Positions 22,455 to 29,226 of a DNA stretch of 30,985 nt are shown piece after piece. The notes beneath the pieces are model-generated. The model searched no databases, had not been told where the DNA came from, and saw only the letters and a list, made by a program, of their open reading frames with translations. The stretch is from DAOTXL01 sp034434895 (GTDB taxonomy: Bacteria; Chloroflexota; Anaerolineae; JAAYZQ01): contig DAOTYI010000036.1 in NCBI GenBank assembly GCA_034434895.1, positions 1-30,985 of the forward strand, given 5' to 3'. Position 1 is the stretch's first letter, and the number at the start of each line of letters is the position of its first letter. A program made the translations under genes and the position numbers.

Positions 22455-24296
22455 TCATTGATTGATGATCGAGTCAATGATCGTCTTGAACTCGTCGAAC
22501 GCAGGCGAACCCTGTCGTCCCTGGCCGTTGTTGAACAGGAATACCGGCGCGCCGGGCACGTTGTAGAGCGCAGCCACCACATTTCCGGCCTGCACCCGCA
22601 GCTTCACCCAGTCCGAGTCGAGGCAGGTTTCGAATTTGGCCGTGTCCAGGCCCAGGGTCTGGGCGTAGCTGAGAAACAGGGGGCGAGGTTCGGCAGCCTG
22701 GACCCACCTGTCTTGTTGGGCAAAGATCTGGTCGTGCATCTCCCAGAACCTGCCCTGTTGGCCGGCGCACTCGGCGGCGGCGGCAGCCTGGGTGCCGGGG
22801 CTGTCCGCTTTCCCGGTCCAGGGGTAGAGGACATAGAGCAACTGGCCAGGACTGATGTAGGTCTCCAGCAGGCGGGGCAACACCTGGCGGGCATGCTGTG
22901 CCGATTCAGAACTGGCATAGTCCACAAAGGCCACGGTGACAGCCCGTGCCGTCTGCCTGTTGCCGCGCAGATGCCAATCATCCGCCGTGGGGACGATATT
23001 CGGCACAACTCCACCGGCTGCCAGATAGTCAATGATCTGCCCCAGGCTTTCGATCTCCCGCCCGCCCTGGATAGGGAGGTCGTTAATAAAGAAGGTGGGG
23101 GTGGCCTGCACGCCGGCCATCTGTCCGGCCATCAACTCGCCCTGGACTTCCAGGGAGGCCTGGCCCGAATCCAGGCATTCGTCGAAAGCCTTACCGTCCA
23201 GGCCCATCTCTTGGGCATACTTTTTGAAAAAGTCAGGTGGATTGGCCCCCTGCGCGCCCCACTCGGCTGTGCTGGCGAAAAGCTTTTCGTTCATGTCCCA
23301 ATATTTGCCCTGTCGCCCGGCGCAGATAGCGGCCTCGGCTGCTTTCTGGGCTGCCGGATGGAGCGAGGTCAGCGGGAATTCGCGGAATACAAAGCGGACC
23401 TTGCCGGTGTCTACGTACCGTTTGATCAGTTCAGGAACCACCTGGCGGGCGACTGCTCCGCAGGCTGGACACTGAAAGTCGGAGAATTCGGTCACGGTCA
23501 CAGGCGCGTCAGCCCGGCCCATACTGCGGTAGCTATCGGCGGCTATCTCCAGTTGAGGGGGCTGGCCGCCGGCCAGGAAGTAGTCAATCATCCGCGCAAA
23601 CTCGCTATAGGGTTGCGCTCCGGAAAGCTCCACGCCATTGATGCGAAAGGCAGGTGTGCCGTTCACGCCAGCGGCGGCCCCTTCCTGGATGTCGGCCTTG
23701 ATTTTTTCGGCATATGTGCCGCCATCCAGGCAGGCATCGAAGCGGGCCTGGTCCAGCCCCATCCCGGCGGCGAACTGTTTAAAGGTCTGCACTGCGTTGG
23801 CCTGGCCAGACCACTGTTGTTGGTTATTGAACAACGCCTCGTGCATTTCCCAGTATTTGCCCTGCTCACCGGCGCACTCGGCTGCTTCGGCTGCCTTTTC
23901 CGCCTGCGGGTGGATAGAGGACAGCGGAAAGTTCCTGAAGGCATAGCGGATCTTGCCGGTCAGGACATAAGCCTGGAGGATCTGGGGAAATGTTTCCCGG
24001 GCATATCGGCCACAGAACGGGCACTGAAAGTCGGAATACTCGATCAGAGTCACTGCTGCGTCTGGAGAGCCCAGGACACGCCAGTCGTCGGGGTTCACCG
24101 GCAGGTTGGTTGAGGAGGAGGGCCTGGCGGTCGGCGTTGTCCCCTGGACCGCGGTGGGCGTTTTGCCCACAGAGGCCGGCGAAGGGGAGGAGGCCACCTG
24201 TCCACCGGGTGTAGGGGTGGCCATCTCCGGGCCGCAGGCTGCTGCCAGCAACGCTGCCCATAGCAGCGCGATCAACCAGATATGTTTTCTGTTCAT
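22455..24296 (-). CDS. Lipoprotein with three tandem DsbA-like thioredoxin domains
   Basis: The 613-residue protein has a lipoprotein signal (C21 in LLAAAC), a threonine/serine/proline linker (22-66) and three DsbA/Thioredoxin_4 repeats at roughly 70-243, 252-427 and 437-612. Domain 1 has CPFC (C92, C95) with cis-proline P215. Domain 2 has CPAC (C276, C279) with P400. Domain 3 aligns at FVDYASSES, with serines 462 and 465 replacing both cysteines, and keeps the proline (P584). It is therefore a double oxidoreductase with a redox-dead third unit. AAGGAG precedes ATG 24296. It probably acts on secreted thiols next to the cytochrome c pathway. Confidence 0.92.
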   Translation of the reverse strand: MNRKHIWLIALLWAALLAAACGPEMATPTPGGQVASSPSPASVGKTPTAVQGTTPTARPSSSTNLPVNPDDWRVLGSPDAAVTLIEYSDFQCPFCGRYARETFPQILQAYVLTGKIRYAFRNFPLSSIHPQAEKAAEAAECAGEQGKYWEMHEALFNNQQQWSGQANAVQTFKQFAAGMGLDQARFDACLDGGTYAEKIKADIQEGAAAGVNGTPAFRINGVELSGAQPYSEFARMIDYFLAGGQPPQLEIAADSYRSMGRADAPVTVTEFSDFQCPACGAVARQVVPELIKRYVDTGKVRFVFREFPLTSLHPAAQKAAEAAICAGRQGKYWDMNEKLFASTAEWGAQGANPPDFFKKYAQEMGLDGKAFDECLDSGQASLEVQGELMAGQMAGVQATPTFFINDLPIQGGREIESLGQIIDYLAAGGVVPNIVPTADDWHLRGNRQTARAVTVAFVDYASSESAQHARQVLPRLLETYISPGQLLYVLYPWTGKADSPGTQAAAAAECAGQQGRFWEMHDQIFAQQDRWVQAAEPRPLFLSYAQTLGLDTAKFETCLDSDWVKLRVQAGNVVAALYNVPGAPVFLFNNGQGRQGSPAFDEFKTIIDSIINQ

Positions 24297-24334
24297 ACTT
24301 GCTCCTTTTTATAGATTGGCGAAGGGGCAGAGCA

Positions 24335-25312
24335 TCAGAATGCCACGGGTTGAGCAGTCAGGGACATGCCTGTCAGAGCAGTCTGAAAGGTGGTCAGATC
24401 AGGGGCATCCAGGGCCACATCCACCAGAACCTCTGCCTGGGCAGCGGTCAATCCTTCCAGTCTCTTGTCCAGATCCAGAGGTAATGTTCCAAACCGTCGC
24501 CACAGGATGCGTCGCAGAATGGTGTGAGAAGCCCGTCGCTCCCCCCGCTCTTCTCCCTGTTGCAATCCCTGTTGCAATCCCTGTTGCAATCCCTGCTGCA
24601 ATCCCTGTTGCAATCCCTGTTGCAATCCCTGTTCTCTGCCACGTTGTAATTCTTCTTCCAACCAGTCCTCGATAAAGGTTGCCTCGCGCATCATCTCCAC
24701 CTCCTCGCGGAAAAAGCGCCACAGAAAGGCCTTGTCGAAGAAGCGTGCCCCGATTGTCACCGCACAGGCCAACAGGTCTGCCCGTTTGCGGCGATCTTGT
24801 TCCTGCAGGATCAGCATCCGTTCCTGAGCCAATACCTGTTCATCTGGCCTGTCAACCAGCATCACCAGCAACGGGGCCAGTTCCGGCCATCGCCCGGTCT
24901 GGATCTCGGCGACATGCTCCCACAGACAAACCACCGAATACTCGAAGCGGTTCATCACTGCATCTCCCAACCGCACCTCATAGGCGGTGGGGGGCGATGA
25001 CCGGCGGGGCGCCAGATACACGACCAGAGTGATAACCGGCAGCCGAAACTGGCGGGTCAACAGCGCGGCGTAGATAAAAACCCGCTCCGGCACATCGCTG
25101 CGATGCCCGGTCTGGAACTCGATGTGCAACAGCTTTTCCTGCCCCTCGTCATCCAGGCGATGGACAAAATCCACCCGTTCCTCAGGGATAGCCAGGTCCA
25201 CATTCTCCAATGTCCCGATCAACTGTGCCGGGGTCGCCGGCACGGCCAGTTGCAGAAAACGTTCCGGATAATTGCGGGCCAGGACCTTCAGCACCCGGTC
25301 AAAGACGTTCAT
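24335..25312 (-). CDS. Rpn/YhgA-like PD-(D/E)XK nuclease family protein
   Basis: The roughly 325-residue protein starts MNVFDRVLKVLARNYPERFLQ and contains a PD-(D/E)XK core with ERVDFVHRL followed by LLHIEFQTG, the expected D and E-x-Q/K positions. This is the arrangement in Rpn recombination-promoting nucleases and related YhgA proteins. Residues about 230-255 are a hexamer of the tetrapeptide GLQQ encoded by 12-bp repeats, and a C-terminal region resembling DUF4351 follows (RRFGTLP, GLTAAQAEVL). An alternative start at 25324 overlaps the copA end by 26 bp. Related genes are often multi-copy and mobile. It is an intruder in this metal/redox neighbourhood. Confidence 0.85.
   Translation of the reverse strand: MNVFDRVLKVLARNYPERFLQLAVPATPAQLIGTLENVDLAIPEERVDFVHRLDDEGQEKLLHIEFQTGHRSDVPERVFIYAALLTRQFRLPVITLVVYLAPRRSSPPTAYEVRLGDAVMNRFEYSVVCLWEHVAEIQTGRWPELAPLLVMLVDRPDEQVLAQERMLILQEQDRRKRADLLACAVTIGARFFDKAFLWRFFREEVEMMREATFIEDWLEEELQRGREQGLQQGLQQGLQQGLQQGLQQGLQQGEERGERRASHTILRRILWRRFGTLPLDLDKRLEGLTAAQAEVLVDVALDAPDLTTFQTALTGMSLTAQPVAF
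24557..24628. repeat. Six 12-bp in-frame tandem repeats
   Basis: The unit CTGTTGCAATCC occurs six times without interruption; the fourth copy has one C for T. Each unit encodes one GLQQ on the minus strand. Because the unit is a multiple of three, slippage would lengthen or shorten the protein without a frameshift. Confidence 0.9.
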
Positions 25313-27746
25313 GGTCGGTGACATGCTTCCTCCGCCGTAACCGCAGCGAATTGCTCACGACAAAGATGCTGCTACAGGCCATCGCCCCGGCGGCCAGCAC
25401 CGGGTGCAGCCGGATGCCCAACCACGGGTAAAAAGCGCCCGCCGCCAGCGGGATCAGGATGACATTGTAAAAAAAGGCCCAGAATAGATTTTGCTTGATG
25501 GTTCGCATCGTTGCCCGGCTGAGGGCAATGGCCTGGGGCACCCCCCGCAGGTCCCCACTCATCAGCGTCACGTCGGCCGCGGCCATGGCCACATCGGTCC
25601 CGGTGCCGATCGCGATGCCCACATCGGCCTGGGCCAGAGCTGGCGCGTCGTTGATGCCATCGCCGACCATGCCCACTATCCGACCTTCCCTCTGGAGTGC
25701 TTTCACCTGGGCCACCTTGTCGCCGGGCAGTAGCTCGGCTATCACCCGGCTGACCCCCACCTGTTGGCCGATCACCTCCGCCGTGCGGCGGTTATCGCCG
25801 CTGATCAGGATCACCTCCAGGCCCAGGTCGCGCATCTGGCCGACCGCCTCAGCCGAACCCTCTTTCACGGTATCGGCCACAGCCACCACGCCGGCCACCT
25901 GGCCATCCACAGCCACCAGCATGGCCGTCTTGGCTTCCGCTTCCAACCGCGCCAGCAGGGGGGCCAGGCCGAAGTGTCCATCGAGGATCACACCTCGACT
26001 CTCCAGCAGCCGCCGCGACCCGACCAACACCCGCCGCCCATCCACGGTCGCGGCGACCCCCTGGCCGGCTATGGCTTCAAACTCCTGCGGCTCGCTCAGC
26101 ACAACTCCCCCGGCCACTGCGGCCCGGACGATAGCCTGGCCCAACGGATGCTCCGACCCCTTTTCGGCCGATGCCGCGATGCGGAGCAACGAGTCGGACC
26201 CGTTAGCTGCCACCACGTCAGTCACAGACGGCTCGCCGCGTGTGATCGTCCCGGTTTTATCCAGAATGATGGTGGTCAGTTCATGGGCACGCTCCAGGGC
26301 CTGGCTGTTTTTGAACAGGATCCCCTGCTCTGCCCCCCGGCCTGTGCCGACCATAATGGCTGTAGGGGTTGCCAACCCCAGTGCACAGGGACAGGCGATG
26401 ACCAGCACTGCGACCATGTACAGAAGGCTTTGGGTCAGGCCCACCCGCCCGATGAACAGCCAGGCCAGAAAGGTGATCAACGCCACGGCGATGACCGCCG
26501 GCACAAAGACCGCCGCTACCCGGTCGGCCAGACGCTGGATGGGCGCTTTTGACCCCTGGGCCTCCTCCACCAGGCGGATGATCTGCGCCAGAGCTGTTTG
26601 CGCCCCGACGCGGGTGGCCTCGAACTTGAGCAACCCCTGCCTGTTGATCGTCCCGGCGAGCACCTGACTGCCCGGCCCTTTGTCCACCGGCAGGCTCTCG
26701 CCGGTGATCATGGACTCATCCACCGCCGAGTGACCCTCGATCACCACGCCGTCCACCGGCACCCGTTCGCCGGGGCGGACGATCACCAGGTCCCCCAGCC
26801 GCACCGACTCGACCGGCAGGTCTATCTCCTGGCCGTCGCGCACCACCCGCGCCGTCTTGGGGCGGAGGCCCATCAGCTTTTTGATCGCCTCAGAGGTGCG
26901 TCCCCTGGCCCGCGCCTCCAGCATCTTGCCCAGCCTGATCAGGGTGATGATCAGGGCCGATGTCTCAAAGTAGACATGCCCGCTGAGGTCGGGAAACAGA
27001 AGCACGGCCACACTGTAAAAGTACGCCGCCGACGAGCCCATGGCCACCAACAGATCCATGTTGGCCGACCCGGCCCGCAAACTCTTGAGGCCGCCGATAT
27101 AGTAGTCATAGCCCACGTAAAATTGCACCGGCGTCGCCAGGGCCAGCATCAGCCAGTTGACCCACGAGGCATGGGCCCACATGCCCAGCAGGCTCAGATC
27201 GCGGCCCATCGCCAGCAGGAAGAGCGGCAACGAAAAGGCCATGCCAACCCAGAATCTGCGCGTCTGGTCACGGACCTCCGCCTGACGGGCAGCCCGTTCT
27301 ACATCCTCGGCCACTTCGCCCTGGCCAGGCACGATCACCTCGTAGCCCACGTCGCGGATGGCCTGCTGGATGGCTGCCAGGCTGACCACGCCGGGCAGAT
27401 ATTCCACGCTGGCTCGTTCGCTGGCCAGGTTGACATGGGCGGCAACGACTCCGTTCAGCCGCTTCAAGGCTCGCTCGATGGTCAGGGCACAGTTGGCGCA
27501 TGTCATGCCGGCGACAGGCAGGTCGGCCCTGGCTGTCACTACATCATACCCGATGTCCCGGATGAGTGCAAGAAAGTCGGCCTCCCTGACCAGCGCCGGA
27601 TCGAAAGTGACCGAGGCCTTCTCGGTCGCCAGGTTGACTGTTGCCTCCTGGACGCCCTCCAGCCGCTTCAGGTTCCGCTCGATCGTCAGCGAGCAGTTGG
27701 CGCAGGTCATGCCGGTGACGGGCAGAGTCACCTGTCTGGTTGCCAT
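25299..27746 (-). CDS. copA: Copper-exporting P1B-type ATPase CopA
   Basis: The 815-residue pump has two N-terminal heavy-metal domains with GMTCANC (C15/C18 and C83/C86) and the actuator TGES (349-352). The channel motif CPC (452-454) lies in IACPCALGLATP, D496 in DKTGTITRG is phosphorylated, and SEHPLG supplies the HP histidine. The hinge is GDGINDAPALAQADVGIAIGTGTD, and the last helix has the MACSS motif. CPC together with M-x-x-SS in the last helix identifies the Cu(I) subgroup. It exports Cu(I) across the membrane. A small copper chaperone gene lies 20 bp upstream. Confidence 0.96.
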   Translation of the reverse strand: MATRQVTLPVTGMTCANCSLTIERNLKRLEGVQEATVNLATEKASVTFDPALVREADFLALIRDIGYDVVTARADLPVAGMTCANCALTIERALKRLNGVVAAHVNLASERASVEYLPGVVSLAAIQQAIRDVGYEVIVPGQGEVAEDVERAARQAEVRDQTRRFWVGMAFSLPLFLLAMGRDLSLLGMWAHASWVNWLMLALATPVQFYVGYDYYIGGLKSLRAGSANMDLLVAMGSSAAYFYSVAVLLFPDLSGHVYFETSALIITLIRLGKMLEARARGRTSEAIKKLMGLRPKTARVVRDGQEIDLPVESVRLGDLVIVRPGERVPVDGVVIEGHSAVDESMITGESLPVDKGPGSQVLAGTINRQGLLKFEATRVGAQTALAQIIRLVEEAQGSKAPIQRLADRVAAVFVPAVIAVALITFLAWLFIGRVGLTQSLLYMVAVLVIACPCALGLATPTAIMVGTGRGAEQGILFKNSQALERAHELTTIILDKTGTITRGEPSVTDVVAANGSDSLLRIAASAEKGSEHPLGQAIVRAAVAGGVVLSEPQEFEAIAGQGVAATVDGRRVLVGSRRLLESRGVILDGHFGLAPLLARLEAEAKTAMLVAVDGQVAGVVAVADTVKEGSAEAVGQMRDLGLEVILISGDNRRTAEVIGQQVGVSRVIAELLPGDKVAQVKALQREGRIVGMVGDGINDAPALAQADVGIAIGTGTDVAMAAADVTLMSGDLRGVPQAIALSRATMRTIKQNLFWAFFYNVILIPLAAGAFYPWLGIRLHPVLAAGAMACSSIFVVSNSLRLRRRKHVTDHERL

Positions 27747-27766
27747 CCGCGATCACCTGCAGGCTG

Positions 27767-27973
27767 TTATTCCTGGACCGGGTAGCCGGCTTCAGCCAGG
27801 GTTGCCTTGAGCTGCCTCAACGCCTGTTCGCCGGCCACCTTGAAAACGACCGTCCTGGTCGCCACGTCGCCGCTGACAAACTCGACGCCGTCCACCCGGC
27901 TGCCCTCGCGCCTGATGGTCATGATGCAGTGGTGGCAACTGATATTCGGAATGTGGAATGTGATCATCTCCAT
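27767..27973 (-). CDS. CopZ-like heavy-metal-associated (HMA) domain protein
   Basis: The 68-residue protein is a single HMA fold with the metal motif SCHHC (C13, C16) and the usual end EAGYPVQE. The MxCxxC of classical copper chaperones is replaced by ISCHHC, with histidines between the cysteines. It likely delivers copper to CopA encoded 20 bp downstream. ATG 27973 and ATG 27967 are both possible starts. Confidence 0.85.
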   Translation of the reverse strand: MEMITFHIPNISCHHCIMTIRREGSRVDGVEFVSGDVATRTVVFKVAGEQALRQLKATLAEAGYPVQE

Positions 27974-27996
27974 TCTCTCTTTCTATTAGCGGGCTT

Positions 27997-28021
27997 ACCA
28001 CAAAGGCACCAAGACACGAAG
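27997..28021 (+). repeat. Half copy of the ACCAC-AAGG repeat
   Basis: ACCACAAAGGCACCAAGACACGAAG matches one arm of the family seen at 341-416 in short blocks. The inverted second arm is missing. Confidence 0.4.
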
Positions 28022-28064
28022 AATGACTATGAAATACTGTGCCTGTCAAATCTGCCCCCAAGCC

Positions 28065-28099
28065 AACGGGCCGACAAGGCGTGCCCCCGTCGGCCCGTT
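28065..28099. terminator. Perfect 11-bp GC-rich hairpin after the secreted-protein gene
   Basis: AACGGGCCGAC (28065-28075) and GTCGGCCCGTT (28089-28099) are exact inverted copies. It lies 45 bp beyond the stop of the minus-strand secreted protein and before the copper genes. There is no T run on the minus strand, so termination would be of a non-canonical kind. Confidence 0.5.
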
Positions 28100-28144
28100 T
28101 ACACCGATTATCTATGCTTTCAGCGGTCTCGTCTGTAGGCTGAC

Positions 28145-29101
28145 TTACCAATCGGCTCTGCTCAGGATGAGCGGCAGGTATAGACGGTAGTTGTAGGCTG
28201 GGCCGGGCCAGCCGGCCAGCCGGGCCAGCATCCACCAAAAGGCCCGGGCCTTGAGGTTACAGTTCAGGGCCTCGGAATGGGCACAATCGCACCAGTCACA
28301 CAAGGGATCGCCGGGATGAGCATCGCACCATTCGGTCGCCCAATTGGCATCCCCCCACGGGTTTTGGTCTCCATCGCTGTCATATTCGCAGCCATCGGTG
28401 CCGTACAGCGCCATGTAGTCGGTATCTCCATCCGGGTCATAGCTCTCAATGTCCGCAAAGTCAAAGAGGACCTTGCCGTTCGCCCGGCAGTATTCACGGA
28501 TCTGGTTGTTGCGCACGTTCAGATTTCCACCTGCGCCGGTGCCGTCCAGATGGCCGGTCATGTAGATGAAAGTGACGCCGGGATAGTCTGTTTCCAGCTG
28601 GCTCATGGCGTTGAGATAGGTGTTGATGCCTTCTTCGGTGTTGTCGCTCACGCCGCCGCACCAGGACCAGATGACGACATTCCGATTGCTGCCTGAGCCC
28701 TCCAGATAGGAGCGGGTGTTGTCTGCCCAGGTCAGGTCGCCATCGTGCCCCAGGTCACCCATGTCCCCATAATGGTCGTCGAGCGACAGGACGCCAGGTT
28801 GGATCGCGCCGTCGGTGTTGAAATCGTACAGGCCGCCGGGGGTGTTGTCCATCAGCACCCCCATGCCGCTGACCGGCTGGCTGCCGTGAGAGGTATGGCC
28901 GTAGAACAGCCGGAGTTGGGCTTTGGCCTGTTGGATCCAATAGGCCGGAACCCGGTCCAGGTCTGTGCAGGTGGGGTCAATGATGATGGCCTGCGGGGCC
29001 GCTGCTGGAGGGGAGGCAGGGATAAAGGCCGCAGCGACCATCTCCCCGCCTGACGTCATCAGCAGGGTCAGGGTGAGCAACAGATAGGAAAGCTTTTTCA
29101 T
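28145..29101 (-). CDS. Secreted protein with YLPLILSR-type C-terminus
   Basis: The 318-residue protein starts at ATG 29101 (MKKLSYLLL) after AAGGGGAC and has a signal peptide of about 25 residues. The mature part contains blocks such as RLFYGHTSHGSQPVSGMG, VVIWSWCGG, TFIYMTGHLDGTG and KVLFDFADIESYDPDG. I recognise these as a recurring uncharacterised secreted family; a hydrolase fold is possible, but I see no certain catalytic triad. An aspartate-rich stretch (DSDGDQNPWGD) could bind calcium and is followed by cysteine pairs. The chain ends NYRLYLPLILSRADW, a hydrophobic tail common on Chloroflexota exported proteins. It has its own promoter. Confidence 0.8.
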   Translation of the reverse strand: MKKLSYLLLTLTLLMTSGGEMVAAAFIPASPPAAAPQAIIIDPTCTDLDRVPAYWIQQAKAQLRLFYGHTSHGSQPVSGMGVLMDNTPGGLYDFNTDGAIQPGVLSLDDHYGDMGDLGHDGDLTWADNTRSYLEGSGSNRNVVIWSWCGGVSDNTEEGINTYLNAMSQLETDYPGVTFIYMTGHLDGTGAGGNLNVRNNQIREYCRANGKVLFDFADIESYDPDGDTDYMALYGTDGCEYDSDGDQNPWGDANWATEWCDAHPGDPLCDWCDCAHSEALNCNLKARAFWWMLARLAGWPGPAYNYRLYLPLILSRADW

Positions 29102-29129
29102 TTTGTCCCCTTGGATGACCCGCGTTTCC

Positions 29130-29148
29130 CGGTGGTCACAGACCACCG
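29130..29148 (-). other. 8-bp hairpin in the 5' leader of the secreted-protein gene
   Basis: CGGTGGTC and GACCACCG pair perfectly around a 3-base loop. It lies between the predicted promoter and the ribosome binding site, about 30 bases before the ATG. It could stabilise the messenger RNA or serve as an operator on DNA. Confidence 0.45.
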
Positions 29149-29169
29149 AGGAGCACAAATCTCCATTCA

Positions 29170-29197
29170 AGTATACCACAACCTGGCTGGAGATCAA
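29170..29197 (-). promoter_or_regulatory. Promoter of the secreted-protein gene
   Basis: On the minus strand TTGATC (29197-29192) and TATACT (29175-29170) are 16 bp apart, and TGG precedes the -10, giving an extended -10 promoter. The ATG follows 69 bp later. Confidence 0.6.
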
Positions 29198-29226
29198 AAC
29201 TGGGCAGCCTGGGCCTTGTCCTTGAT

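Noticed and set aside
24557..24628. CRISPR-like short repeats
   Set aside because: The units are contiguous 12-mers without spacers, so this is a coding tandem repeat.
24448..24642. Cysteine-rich frame with repeated CNRD units
   Set aside because: It is an alternate reading of the 12-bp repeats inside the Rpn-like gene, without ribosome binding site or independent conservation signal.
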